From: Actinomadura sp. NBRC 104425
Lineage (GTDB): Bacteria > Actinomycetota > Actinomycetes > Streptosporangiales > Streptosporangiaceae
DNA: 64,000 nt
Direction: 5' to 3'
Assembly (NCBI RefSeq): GCF_030269545.1
Contig: NZ_BSTN01000008.1
Location: 124,001 to 188,000, forward strand
The notes beneath the pieces are model-generated. The model did no database searches. It saw only the letters and a program-made list of their open reading frames with translations, and was not told where the DNA came from. Position numbers and translations under genes: made by a program. Shown piece after piece: positions 52,097 through 60,726 of the stretch (position 1 is the stretch's first letter; each line of letters opens with the position of its first letter).

Positions 52097-52960
52097 TCAC
52101 CCGCCATGGGCGGCCACGGCCTCGAAGACCTCCATGTCGGCGTCCCAGTCGGTGCCGGGGCGGGGCCAGTGCACGGCGATGTCGGTGAAGCCGAGCTCGG
52201 CGTAGACCCCGGCGAGGTCTGCGAACGCCTGCGGCGACCGCAGCCACGGCTCGCCGGTGAAGCCGGTCACGAACAGCCGCCGCAGCCCGGCGGGGTCGCG
52301 TCCCTCGGCGGCGCACGCCTCGTCCAGGCGGGCGAGCTGGTCGCGCACGGTCGCGCGCGGGTCCTCGGCGCCGCCCGCGGTGGTGACCCACATGGCGCCG
52401 TACCGGGCGGCCAGCCGCATGCCGCGCGGGCCGGTGGCGGCGATCGCGAACGGCACCCGGGGCCGCTGCACGCAGCCGGGCTCGGTCAGCACCTCCCGCG
52501 CCGAGTAGAAGGTGCCGGTGAAGGTGGTCTCCGGGCCGCGCAGCACCAGGTCGAGCAGCCGCACCCACTCCTCGAACCGGGACGCGCGCTCCTGCGGCGA
52601 CCAGTCGGGGCCGCCGAGGATGCCCGCGTCGGACCGGCGGTTGCCGCCGCCCGCGCCGATGCCGACGGTGAGCCGTCCCCCGCTGATGTGGTCGATCGTC
52701 TTGATCGCGTGCGCGGCGGGCACGGGATGCCGGAAGTTCGGCGAGGTGACGAGGGTGCCGAGCCGGATGCGGGAGGTGACGGCCGCGGCGGCCGCCAGCG
52801 TCGTGTACGCGTCGTGCCACGGGGTGGTGCCGCGCCAGGCGACATGGTCGTACACCCACGCGGTCGTGAACCCCAGCTCCTCGGCGCGCCGCCATGTCCG
52901 GCCCGCCTCCGGCCACGACTCGGTCGGCCACATCACCGTGCTGATCCGCGGTGCCGTCAC
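52097..52960 (-). CDS. LLM-class F420-dependent oxidoreductase
   Basis: 287 aa from GTG 52960 with GAGAGGGGAG upstream; ATG 52993 is an alternative. Luciferase-like TIM barrel: AEELGFTTAWVYDHVAWRG near 25, SRIRLGTLVTSPNFRHPVPAAHAIKTIDHISGGRLTVGIGAGGGN near 62 (cofactor loop), RPRVPFAIAATGPRGMRLAARYGAMWVTTA near 170. Uses F420 or FMN to reduce or oxidise a small organic substrate, unknown here. Confidence 0.87.
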   Translation of the reverse strand: MTAPRISTVMWPTESWPEAGRTWRRAEELGFTTAWVYDHVAWRGTTPWHDAYTTLAAAAAVTSRIRLGTLVTSPNFRHPVPAAHAIKTIDHISGGRLTVGIGAGGGNRRSDAGILGGPDWSPQERASRFEEWVRLLDLVLRGPETTFTGTFYSAREVLTEPGCVQRPRVPFAIAATGPRGMRLAARYGAMWVTTAGGAEDPRATVRDQLARLDEACAAEGRDPAGLRRLFVTGFTGEPWLRSPQAFADLAGVYAELGFTDIAVHWPRPGTDWDADMEVFEAVAAHGG

Positions 52961-53094
52961 CGGTGCTCCCCTCTCTGCGCCCCCGGTGATCATCCCATGC
53001 CGTCGCCGGCATCGGGTGGGCTCGACGCGGCGGCCGCGGCCGGAGGAGGCCGACAGGCCGGATCCGGTCCGGCGGGCAGGCCGCCCGCCGTCCT

Positions 53095-53706
53095 TCAGCG
53101 GCGGGCCTCGACGGCCGCGGCGACGGCGTCCACGAGGTGGGCGAGCTCGGTCTCCTCACCGCGGCGGGCCAGGATCGGCTCGGCCAGCTCCGGACGCACC
53201 GCCGCCAGGCCGGCTGCCGCCGACAGCAGGGCGCGGCGCACCTGCCGGTCGGGATGGCCGGCCAGCCGCTCGGCGACCTGCCGGTAGCGGGGGTCCTCCG
53301 GGCGGCGCCCGCCGGACTCGACGGCCGGCAGGTCGAACGCCGCCAGGCGGTTCAGCCCGCGGACGAGGTCGCGGGGCGCGGGCATGGGCTCGGCCAGCAG
53401 CCCCGCCAGGACCTCGTCCGCCGACACGGTCGGCAGCACGGCCGCGACCGCGGCGAACACCTCCTCGACGGGCTCCGCCGCCGCGCCCTCCGCCCCGACG
53501 TACCGGGCGCCCAGCTCGGTCGACTCCAGGTAGACGACGCGGACCGCGTCGCCGGCGCGCCAGACCTGCCGGCCCGTCTCAAAGAACCCGGGGGGCCTTT
53601 CGTCGACGCGGATCCAGCCGCGTGCGGCCGCCAGGGCCTCCAGCGCCTCCCGGTCGGCGTGGTCGGCCGGCACCGCGCCGCGTTCGCAGCCGAACGTCTC
53701 GGTCAC
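53095..53706 (-). CDS. Uncharacterised protein, second gene of a pair
   Basis: 203 aa, GTG start overlapping the stop of the larger upstream gene (GTGA). N-terminal WIRVDERPPGFFETGRQVWRAGDAVRVVYLESTELGARYVG looks like a small beta domain. The C-terminal half is helical with ADEVLAGLLAEPMPAPRDLVRGLNRLAAF and ERLAGHPDRQVRRALLSAAAGLAAV, reminiscent of HEAT-type helices. Not recognised. Coupled expression with its partner suggests a joint function. Confidence 0.7.
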   Translation of the reverse strand: MTETFGCERGAVPADHADREALEALAAARGWIRVDERPPGFFETGRQVWRAGDAVRVVYLESTELGARYVGAEGAAAEPVEEVFAAVAAVLPTVSADEVLAGLLAEPMPAPRDLVRGLNRLAAFDLPAVESGGRRPEDPRYRQVAERLAGHPDRQVRRALLSAAAGLAAVRPELAEPILARRGEETELAHLVDAVAAAVEARR

Positions 53707-54962
53707 TCCTCGTCCTCCCCGTCCGGGTCGTCCCAGGTCTCCACCGGGTTCCCCGCGCCGTCCACCATGACCGGGTCGGCGCCGAAGTCGTCTGCGAAGA
53801 CGTTGAAGGCGTCCGCGGCGGGCCGGTCGAGCCGCTCCTCGATCTGCGCCAGCAGCTGTGGGTCGGTCTCGCTCAGCGCGAGCTCCTGCAGCAGGAACCG
53901 GTAGTTGTACCAGCCGGCGATCTGCACCAGGTGGCGGCGCAGGCCGGGCTCGGGCCGGCCGGCGTACTCGCGCAGCCGCATGGTGCGGCGCAGGTCGCCG
54001 TGCCACAGCGCCGCCCGGATGCGCAGCGCGCCGCCGACGTGCGTGTCGAGCTCCATCTCGTCGGGGTCGACCAGGTCGTCCTCGGCGCAGTAGTCGAACC
54101 CGGTGAGCGCGCCCACCACGTCCAGGGGGAGGTCGAGGGGGAAGCCCTCCTCGTGCGTGTCGTTGAGCCGCCGCACCACCGCCTGGTGGGACTTGGGCGA
54201 GGGCCGGTACCGCACGGCCGCGCACACGATGCCCTGCGTGTGGATCTCGAACGACAGGTAGGACCGCGAGTGCAGGGTCCGCCATGTCATCGACGGGACG
54301 CGGCCGAGCCGCTGCCGCTTGTGCGCGCCGCCGCGGTCGGCGGCGGGCGTGTCGAGGGGGCGGACGGGTCCGGCGTCGTCGGGCAGCGGGTCGTCCAGGT
54401 GGTCGCCGCCCCACGACTGCGGCTCGACGTACTGCACGAGCGCGAAGTAGCGGTCCAGGTCCGGGCCGTTGATCTCGACGAACGTGCCGTCGTAGACGTC
54501 GGGCACCAGCACCTCGTGCCGGAAGCCGAGGAAGCCGCGGGCGAAGGAGGTGAGCTCGGCGCGGCGCAGCGCGGGGCGGGGGAACACGCCCTCCAGCGCC
54601 TCGGCGACGCCGTCCGCGGTGGGCTCGACGGGGATCCACAGCCACGCCGGGTAGAACGAGCCGAGCGCGCACCACAGCCGGTCGGGCTCGGACGGGTCGA
54701 GGTACCAGGCGGCCTCGACCTCGTACCCCATGCCGCGCCGCGGCACCGCCGGGCCGGTGCCCACCAGCACCTTCCCCTCGCGCAGCTCCGAATCGTCGTC
54801 GTCCAGGTGCTCCATGCTCACGGTGCCGGGCGACTCGCGGCCGTCGGCGTCGCCGTGCGCGTCGGCGGGCTCCCACTGGTCGGGGGCGCGCCAGTCGATG
54901 CCGAGCCGCTCCCCGACCGGGTCGCCGGTCAGGGCCGCCCACCATGCGGGGGGTTGGTTCAT
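53703..54962 (-). CDS. Uncharacterised 419-aa protein, first gene of a pair
   Basis: 419 aa, soluble and acidic. Notable stretches: LYLD-like WYLDPSEPDRLWCALGSFYPAWLWIPVEPTADG near 87, MTWRTLHSRSYLSFEIHTQGIVCAAVRYRPSPKSHQAVVRRLNDT near 225, and a C-terminal LRRHLVQIAGWYNYRFLLQELALSETDPQLLAQIEERL. No motif that I can link to a function. Translationally coupled to the 203-aa gene. May belong to a polymorphic or conflict-type hypothetical pair, but nothing here proves it. Confidence 0.7.
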   Translation of the reverse strand: MNQPPAWWAALTGDPVGERLGIDWRAPDQWEPADAHGDADGRESPGTVSMEHLDDDDSELREGKVLVGTGPAVPRRGMGYEVEAAWYLDPSEPDRLWCALGSFYPAWLWIPVEPTADGVAEALEGVFPRPALRRAELTSFARGFLGFRHEVLVPDVYDGTFVEINGPDLDRYFALVQYVEPQSWGGDHLDDPLPDDAGPVRPLDTPAADRGGAHKRQRLGRVPSMTWRTLHSRSYLSFEIHTQGIVCAAVRYRPSPKSHQAVVRRLNDTHEEGFPLDLPLDVVGALTGFDYCAEDDLVDPDEMELDTHVGGALRIRAALWHGDLRRTMRLREYAGRPEPGLRRHLVQIAGWYNYRFLLQELALSETDPQLLAQIEERLDRPAADAFNVFADDFGADPVMVDGAGNPVETWDDPDGEDEE

Positions 54963-55117
54963 GGTTCTCGGGTGGTTCCTTCCGGGAGGGGTGCCGCGCG
55001 GAGGAGCGGCACCTCCCCCGTTCGACGATCACCGGGTGAACCTATCGACTGGCCGTCCCCCGCCGCCGGGCAATCCGGCAATTCGGCGGCGGGGCCCGTC
55101 TCCGGTACGGCCGGGTC

Positions 55118-55879
55118 TCAGGACAGCCGGGTCCCGGAGGTGGGGAGCACGACCTGGCCGGTGACGAACTCGCTCCACAGCCCGAAGCGCAGCCTGGTGC
55201 CCGGGCGCGCGGTCGTCTCGGCGAAGCCGACCGTCCGGCCGCCGCGCACCGTGGTGGCGCCGAACGACAGCTCGAAGCGGGACGTGCCCAGCCGGTCCTG
55301 CGGGGGCGTGGGGGTGGGCGGCAGGATCTCGTCCAGGGCCCAGCGGTAGTCCCCGCGGTACGGGGCGGACACCGGTTCGAAGGTCTGCTCCAGGATCACG
55401 CCGGCCGCCGGGATCACCACGAGCACGCCGGGCAGCCTCCCGACCCTGGTGTTGAACGCCTGCACCTCGTAGCGGGAGCCGTCGAGGTAGGTGGCGCGGC
55501 CGCCGCCGATCCGTGAGCCGGGCGGGCAGGCGCCGGCACCCTTCTCCTCGATCGTCTCGTGGGCGCAGGTCGGGAACGCCTGCGGGTTGAAGCGGACCGA
55601 GCGGTCGAACAGGAACACGAAGCGGCGGGCCGCGGCAGGGACCTGCCCGGACGCGGTGCGGCTGTGCCGGTCGAACGCGATCGTGACGCTGCGGCCGGCG
55701 CCCTTGGTCGCCGTCACCGACAGCGTGTCGAGATTGCGCGGACCGTCCACGTCCGGCTCGTACGGCCGCTGCGGGCCGCCGGGCGCGGGGTCGGGCGGCG
55801 CGGTGCCGGCGACCGCCGGTCCGGCGGTCGCCGCGAGCACCGCGGCGGCGGCGATCCCGGTCAGAACGGGACGTCTCAT
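55118..55879 (-). CDS. Secreted protein of unknown function
   Basis: 253 aa. Clear signal peptide RRPVLTGIAAAAVLAATAGPAVAG. The mature part is beta-rich with TLSVTATKGAGRSVTIAFDRHSR, a Cys pair (FPTCAHETIEEKGAGACPPGS near 100-115), and GTSRFELSFGATTVRGGRTVGFAETTARP. Conserved-looking in style among actinomycete exported proteins but not recognised. GGGAGGCACGC precedes the ATG. Confidence 0.75.
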   Translation of the reverse strand: MRRPVLTGIAAAAVLAATAGPAVAGTAPPDPAPGGPQRPYEPDVDGPRNLDTLSVTATKGAGRSVTIAFDRHSRTASGQVPAAARRFVFLFDRSVRFNPQAFPTCAHETIEEKGAGACPPGSRIGGGRATYLDGSRYEVQAFNTRVGRLPGVLVVIPAAGVILEQTFEPVSAPYRGDYRWALDEILPPTPTPPQDRLGTSRFELSFGATTVRGGRTVGFAETTARPGTRLRFGLWSEFVTGQVVLPTSGTRLS

Positions 55880-55959
55880 GCGTGCCTCCCTGATCGACTG
55901 TGCGGGTCGGGCACAACCCGATCAAGAAAGACCGAAAGCCGGGATAAGCCGCCGCGGCC

Positions 55960-56258
55960 TCAGCCGGCCGGGGCGCCGGGCTCCGGCTCGGCGTCGGGAG
56001 CGGAGTCCGGTTCGGTGAGGGGCGGCAGCACCTCTTCCGGGAACTCCACCCCGGTCATCCCCGGCATCCGGTGGTCGGCCACCAGCACCGCCGTGTCGTC
56101 GCCGCGCAGCTTCAGCCCGCGCAGCGACGCCAGCGCCTGGGACCCCGACTCGGCCCGCACGATCCGGTACGTCCCGGCGTAGCGGCGCCGCAGGTCGCGC
56201 GCCACCGCCCGGGACACCCCGGATCGTCGTCGACCGTCATGATCACAGGTTTGGTCAC
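55960..56258 (-). pseudogene. Frameshifted, truncated response-regulator receiver gene
   Basis: From GTG 56258 the frame reads VTKPVIMTVDDDPG, the acidic pocket of a receiver domain. It then goes out of frame in the CCCC run at 56216-56223. One base later the other frame continues SRAVARDLRRRYAGTYRIVRAESGSQALASLRGLKLR and VLVADHRMPGMTGVEF with the phosphoacceptor Asp. A single missing G explains the shift. After the Asp region the protein departs into a Pro/Glu tail, so the second half of the receiver is missing too. Looks like the N-terminus of a longer regulator that has decayed. Confidence 0.7.
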
Positions 56259-56381
56259 GGCGCCGTCCCCTCGTTCTCGCCGTCTCCGGGAACCGTGCGG
56301 CCCCCGGGGCGCCGCTCGGGTCCACGCGGTGCGCCACCCCCGGTCGCCGCAGGTCGGAGCGCATCCGAAATCATCGGACCC

Positions 56382-57431
56382 ATGACTTTTCGGGTGGCAC
56401 TGGTCGGATATGGCACGGGGGGCGCGGTGTTCCACGCCCCGTTGATCTCCTCGGTCCCGGAGCTGCGGCTGGCGGCCGTGGTCACCCGCGACCCCGGACG
56501 TCAGCAGGCGGTCCGGTCGCGCTACCCCGACACCCGCGTGCTCGACAGCACCGACCGGCTCTGGGAGTCCACCGGCACCTACGACCTGGTGGTGATCGCC
56601 ACGCCGAACCGGCAGCACGTCCCCCTCGCCCGCGCCGCGCTGACCTCGGGCATCCCCGTCGTGGTGGACAAGCCCGCGGCGACGTCGGCGGCCGAGGCCC
56701 GGTCCCTGGCCGCGCTGAGCGCGGTCCGCGGCCTGCCGGTCATCCCGTTCCACAACCGGCGCTGGGACGGCGACTTCCGCACCGTGCGCCGCCTGGTCGG
56801 CTCCGGCGCGCTCGGCCATGTGCTGCGGTTCGAGTCGCGGTTCGAACGCTGGCGGCCGCGGCCCAAGCCGGGCTGGAAGGAGAGCACCGACCCCCGCGAC
56901 GCCGGCGGCATCCTCTACGACCTGGGCTCGCACCTGATCGACCAGGCGGTCCACCTGTTCGGACGGCCCCGGGAGGTCTACGCGGAGATCGACGTCCGCC
57001 GCCGCGACGCCTCGACCGCCGACGACGTGTTCGTGGCGCTCACCCACGACGACGGCGTGCGCTCCCACCTGTGGATGAGCGCGACCGCCGCCCAGCTGGG
57101 CCCCCGGTTCCGCGTGCTGGGCGACCGCGCCGCCTACACGGTGTCCGGCATGGACGTCCAGGAGGACGCCCTGCACCGGGGCCTGACCCCCCTGGACGCC
57201 GACTGGGGCGTGGCCCCGCCGCGGGCGTACGGCCGCCTCGGCACCCCCGGCGCCGAACGTGCCGAACCCACCGACCCCGGCGCCTACCAGGACTTCTACG
57301 CCGACGTGGTGCGTACCCTACGCGGCGAGGCACCGCCCCCGGTCACCCTCACCGACGCGATCACCGGCCTGGAGATCATCGAAGCGGCCGTCACCGCCGC
57401 CCGGGAATCCCGCGTCGTCTCCCTCAAGTAA
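56382..57431 (+). CDS. Gfo/Idh/MocA-family oxidoreductase
   Basis: 349 aa from ATG 56382. N-terminal Rossmann fold (VALVGYGTGGAVFHAPLISSVPELRLAAVVTR), VVIATPNRQHVPLARAALTSGIPVVVDKPAATS with the conserved Lys near 97, and a C-terminal alpha/beta domain with AGGILYDLGSHLIDQAVHLFG near 185, whose His is usual for the active site. NAD(P)-dependent, probably on a sugar or cyclitol. The preceding gene is a decayed receiver on the other strand. Confidence 0.9.
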   Translation: MTFRVALVGYGTGGAVFHAPLISSVPELRLAAVVTRDPGRQQAVRSRYPDTRVLDSTDRLWESTGTYDLVVIATPNRQHVPLARAALTSGIPVVVDKPAATSAAEARSLAALSAVRGLPVIPFHNRRWDGDFRTVRRLVGSGALGHVLRFESRFERWRPRPKPGWKESTDPRDAGGILYDLGSHLIDQAVHLFGRPREVYAEIDVRRRDASTADDVFVALTHDDGVRSHLWMSATAAQLGPRFRVLGDRAAYTVSGMDVQEDALHRGLTPLDADWGVAPPRAYGRLGTPGAERAEPTDPGAYQDFYADVVRTLRGEAPPPVTLTDAITGLEIIEAAVTAARESRVVSLK

Positions 57432-57475
57432 CCGCCGCGGCGAGCCGGCCGAACGGCGGAACGTCACCCTGACCA

Positions 57476-57506
57476 GGTGCCGGTCACCCCGCGGGTGGCC
57501 GGCACC
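57476..57506. terminator. Hairpin between convergent genes
   Basis: GGTGCCGGTCACCC (57476-57489), loop CGC, GGGTGGCCGGCACC (57493-57506): 14-bp stem with one G:T pair, 45 bp after the oxidoreductase stop. Confidence 0.75.
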
Positions 57507-57888
57507 ACCGCACTGGAACCAGACCAGAACCAGAGCCACCCGCCCGGGCAGCCCGCTGAAGCAGCCCCAGCACCGCGCCGGGCGACGCTCCACCTCCCGC
57601 CCTTCGGGTTACGCCCCCGTCCCGAGACGCGTTGAACCACCACCCGCAACCAGCACCCCGTACAGCCGCTCGATGCCGCGCACCGCGCGGTGCACCGGGT
57701 GACCGACTCCGCCACGCCACAACCGGACCGAAAACCCCGGCCACCCGCCTCGAGCGGCCCCGCGGAGGCGCAGCGGGCCCATCGCGCGTCGGACGACGAA
57801 CGCCACCCAGCGGTCAGGCCGCGGCGACCCGTACCACGCCCGGACGCTCCAGGCCGGCGCCAGCGATCAGCGGCGGGCGGCGCGGTGG
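57507..57888. other. Unexplained intergenic stretch
   Basis: 382 bp between convergent genes after the terminator. Minus-strand frames stay open but encode Trp/Gly/Arg-rich low-complexity residues with no start site. No repeat or RNA structure stood out. Confidence 0.5.
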
Positions 57889-58908
57889 TCAGAGCACCGA
57901 GACGTGCACGTGGTCGTAGTGGTTCTGGGTGATGCTGCCGCGGTCCTCCATCTGCCGCCAGCCGCCGCTGCTGCGGGTGTCCCAGATGCGCTGCTTCCAG
58001 ATGACGTACTTGACCCCGTACCGGCTCGCGTTGTCGATGACGAACTGGGCCACCCGGTCGCCGTGCGCCTGCGCGGACGCGCTCGGCATCCGCCCCGCCG
58101 TGCTTTCCATGAAGTCGCACGCCCGGCCCGAGCCGTGGTCCTGCGGGTCGCCCCCGCGATAGCAGCCGATCGTCGGGAACGGGCCGAACTTGCTGTCGAT
58201 GACCTGCATGAGCGTGCGCATCCTGGCGGTCATCGTGTTGCCGACGATCGGCGACTTGGTGCCGGTCGCACCGTCGGGCCGCCCCGCCGTGGTGCCGCCC
58301 GAGGAGCTCGACGGCTGCTCCGGCTTGTACTTGGCGAGCAGCTTCTTCACCCGCGCGCGCTGGGACTCCAGGTCCTCCACCTCTTTGCGGACCTGCGCCA
58401 CCTTGGCTTCGGCGTTCTTGCGCGACTGCTCGGCCTTGGCCGCCAGGGTCTGCAGGTTCTTGATGCGCAGGTCGTTGCTGCGGGCCAGGTGCTCCACCAC
58501 GGCGGCGTCGCGGATGGCGGCGCCCGGGTCGTCCGCCGTCACCATCGCCATGGTGTCCATGCGCCCGGTCATGTACGAGGTGGCGGCCAGGCGACTGACG
58601 TCGCCGCGCCGGGTCTGGTACTCCTCGGACAGCCGCTCGGCGTCCTGGGCGGCCTGCTGCGCGGCCTCCTTGGCCTCCTCCAGGGTGATCAGCTCGCCCC
58701 GGTACTCCTTGGCCAGCGCGTCCGCCCGCTTGCGCAGCTTGGCCAGTTCGGTCGTGGAGTTCTTCGGCTCCGTTGGAGCCGCGACGCCGGGGGCCGCGGG
58801 GAGCGCCGCCGTCACCGCCAGCGCGAACGCCACGGCCAGACACCGCCGCGCCGCTGTCCGTCCGCCGCCGGATCGCCGCTTCCGGTCGAGGGGATGGTGG
58901 GCCGCCAC
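57889..58908 (-). CDS. Secreted coiled-coil protein with C-terminal peptidase-like domain
   Basis: 339 aa, GTG start with AAGGAGAG upstream. Signal peptide to about residue 44 (AFALAVTAALPAAPGVAAP), then a long coiled coil to about 200 (STTELAKLRKRADALAKEYRGELITLEEAKEAAQQAAQDAERLSEEY and KVRKEVEDLESQRARVKKLL-like). The C-terminal domain from about 225 has IDSKFGPFPTIGCYRGGDPQDHGSGRACDFM and NHYDHVHVSVL, a His-containing fold seen in actinobacterial cell-wall-associated proteins. The layout resembles NlpC/P60 or EnvC-type wall hydrolase factors. Confidence 0.8.
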   Translation of the reverse strand: MAAHHPLDRKRRSGGGRTAARRCLAVAFALAVTAALPAAPGVAAPTEPKNSTTELAKLRKRADALAKEYRGELITLEEAKEAAQQAAQDAERLSEEYQTRRGDVSRLAATSYMTGRMDTMAMVTADDPGAAIRDAAVVEHLARSNDLRIKNLQTLAAKAEQSRKNAEAKVAQVRKEVEDLESQRARVKKLLAKYKPEQPSSSSGGTTAGRPDGATGTKSPIVGNTMTARMRTLMQVIDSKFGPFPTIGCYRGGDPQDHGSGRACDFMESTAGRMPSASAQAHGDRVAQFVIDNASRYGVKYVIWKQRIWDTRSSGGWRQMEDRGSITQNHYDHVHVSVL

Positions 58909-59373
58909 AGAACTCTCCTTAGAGACCGTCAGAAGATTGGCGGCACGCTACCACAAACCCCCAATTGCTCCCGCCCCATCCAACAAACACTTAGCGTCAC
59001 ACAGAAACTACAAAGCGCCCATAACGATAAGATCACCGACTCCTCCGAAGTTGACGTCTACCCAGGTCAGAGCCGTGTTCGGCACGGAGTTCCCGCTCTC
59101 CGCCAGAGATTTCCACATTCGCCGCCTCTCCGCGGTAGCACATCGTGATAAACACCTCACCACCCAGAACAACCCCGTTATGAATCCCCCGACACCGGAT
59201 ACGCGCCGAACGGCGACATCGACGCCCCCACGCGCGCCCACCGCACCACCACCGCCGGGGTATCCGACACCATGAGCCCGGCCACCGTTCAACGCAAATG
59301 CACCCGACGAGAACCGATCGGCGCACTCATCACGCCGGCGGACTCGTCGGACCGGCAGGCTTGTCGGGCCGGT
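58909..59373. other. Long 5' region of the secreted coiled-coil gene
   Basis: 465 bp, AT-rich near the gene and GC-rich further out. Promoter and 5' UTR of the minus-strand gene must lie here. CCGTG-CCGAA-CACGG forms a small hairpin near 59072-59086. No riboswitch could be matched convincingly. Confidence 0.45.
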
Positions 59374-59999
59374 GAATCCGGCGGGCCGACGAACCTGCGG
59401 TCCGGCGAACCTGCGGTCCGGCGAACCTGCGGTCCGGCGAACTTGGCGGGCCGGTGAACCTGCGGTCCGGTGAGCCTTCGGGCCGACGAACCTACGGGCC
59501 AGCGAACCTGCAGGCCAGCGAATCTACGGGCCGGTGAACCTGCAGGCCGACGAACCTACGGACCGACGAACCTACGGGCCAGCGAACCTGCAGACCGACG
59601 AACCTACGGACCGACGAACCTACGGGCCAGCGAACCTGCAGACCGACGAACCCGCGGGCCGACGAACCCGCGGGCCGACGAACCCGCGGGCCGACGAACC
59701 CGCGGGCCGACGAACCCGCGGGCCGACGAACCCGCGGGCCGACGAACCTGCAGGCCAGCGAACCTACGGGCCGACGAACCTGCAGACCGACGAACCTGCA
59801 GACCGACGAACCCGCGGGCCGGTGAACCTGCAGGCCAGCGAACCTGCAGGCCAGCGAACCTACGGGCCAGCGAACCTGCAGGCCAGCGAACCTACGGGCC
59901 GACGAACCTGCAGGCCAGCGAACCTACGGGCCGACGAACCTGCAGGCCAGCGAACCCGCGGGCCGGCGAACCCGCGGGCCGGCGAATCTGCGGGGCGGT
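59374..59999. repeat. Tandem array of about 39 units of 16 bp
   Basis: Units of the form GAACCTGCAGGCCAGC or GAACCCGCGGGCCGAC follow each other without spacers; 30 in strict register from 59520, nine more variable ones before that (two of 17 bp). Variants are ordered in blocks: a 48-bp higher-order repeat near 59550-59645 and seven nearly identical units near 59646-59757. Because 16 is not a multiple of three, all frames stay open as period-16 peptides, which is why long spurious reading frames appear. Not coding, not CRISPR. Confidence 0.92.
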
Positions 60000-60115
60000 G
60001 GGCTTTTGGGGCGACGGGTTTGTCGGGTGGGGTGTGGTCGATGGCTGTTCGAGGCTTGCGAGTGGCGGAGAGGCCTGGGCTTGTGCCTTTCTGTCGGGAG
60101 GTGTCCGCCCGGGGA

Positions 60116-60158
60116 GTGACCAAGGCCTCCGCCCGTCGAGGGCGGGGGCCTTGGTCAC
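60116..60158 (-). terminator. Terminator overlapping the HNH gene stop
   Basis: GTGACCAAGGCCTCCGCCC (60116-60134), loop GTCGA, GGGCGGGGGCCTTGGTCAC (60140-60158): 19-bp stem with a single G:T pair. It begins inside the HNH stop codon. Confidence 0.85.
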
Positions 60159-60595
60159 AGGTCCACGAGTTCGTCCCAGCGGGGGGTGCGGAGAGCGGCC
60201 AGGAGCCGCATTCCGGCCTCGGCGGGGGTGCGGTCGCCCTTGCGGTTGTTGCACCTGCCGCAGGCCAGGACGGTGTTCCCCCAGGTGTCGCCGCCGCCGC
60301 GGGACCGCGGCACCACGTGGTCGATGGTGTCGCCGCGGCGGCCGCAGTAGCCGCACCGCCCGCGGTCGCGCAGATAGACGCCGCGCTTGCTCCACGGCGG
60401 GCGCCTGCCGTGCCGCCAGCGCATGACCACGTACTTGACCAGGCGCAGGACGCGCGGCACCGGGAAAGGGCCGATGGTGCGGTCCTCCTCGGCCTCCTCC
60501 ACGACGGCCACGCCGCGCACGAGCATGCGGATGGCGTGCCGCACGTTGACACGCTGCAGCGGCTCGTACGAGGCATTCAGCACGAGAACGGTCAT
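60155..60595 (-). CDS. HNH endonuclease
   Basis: 146 aa, ATG 60595 preceded by GAGGAGGTGAC. N-terminal MTVLVLNASYEPLQRVNVRHAIRMLVRGVAVVEEA block typical of a widespread actinobacterial HNH subgroup. The HNH domain has two zinc-binding CxxC pairs (CGYCGRRG, CGRCNNRKGD), the catalytic DHVVPRSRGGGDTWGN near 92, and a closing TPAEAGMRLLAA. A nicking or cleaving nuclease with unknown biological role. A tRNA-like sequence lies only 17 bp upstream on the same strand, so both probably share one transcript. Confidence 0.92.
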   Translation of the reverse strand: MTVLVLNASYEPLQRVNVRHAIRMLVRGVAVVEEAEEDRTIGPFPVPRVLRLVKYVVMRWRHGRRPPWSKRGVYLRDRGRCGYCGRRGDTIDHVVPRSRGGGDTWGNTVLACGRCNNRKGDRTPAEAGMRLLAALRTPRWDELVDL

Positions 60596-60612
60596 CGGTC
60601 ACCTCCTCGCCG

Positions 60613-60683
60613 CTCCTCCGCCAGGGTACGAACCTGGATATCCGCATTGACGCTGCGGCGTTCTGCCACCGAACTACAGAGGA
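60613..60683 (-). tRNA. Non-canonical tRNA-like element (GUC-type loop) in front of the HNH gene
   Basis: 71-nt cloverleaf on the minus strand. Acceptor TCCTCTG with CGGAGGA (7 bp, one G:T), TA, D-arm GTTC-GGTGGCA-GAAC, G, anticodon arm CCGCA-GCGTCAA-TGCGG, 4-nt variable loop ATAT, T-arm CCAGG-TTCGTAC-CCTGG, discriminator G. The central triplet is GTC (Asp). Two near-universal bases deviate: position 33 is C instead of T, and position 58 in the T-loop is T instead of A. No CCA is encoded. All stems are complete, so it is unlikely to be chance. A working tRNA-Asp is doubtful. Confidence 0.65.
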
Positions 60684-60726
60684 ATGGGCCGGGAATTCAC
60701 TGTGTTTCCGGGATTTCCGGATGTCG

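Noticed and set aside
56295..56381. N-terminal extension of the Gfo/Idh/MocA gene
   Set aside because: The extra codons precede the Rossmann start without a ribosome site; ATG 56382 gives the usual family start.
57507..57744. Trp-rich minus-strand reading frame
   Set aside because: Low-complexity residues, no ribosome site, no recognisable domain.
58909..59160. c-di-AMP (ydaO) riboswitch before the secreted coiled-coil gene
   Set aside because: CCGAACACGGCTCTGACC is vaguely like the 3' end of that motif, but the required 5' conserved blocks and spacing are absent.
59374..59999. CRISPR array or pentapeptide-repeat protein
   Set aside because: There are no spacers, and the 16-bp period is out of phase with codons; the apparent long proteins are products of the repeat.
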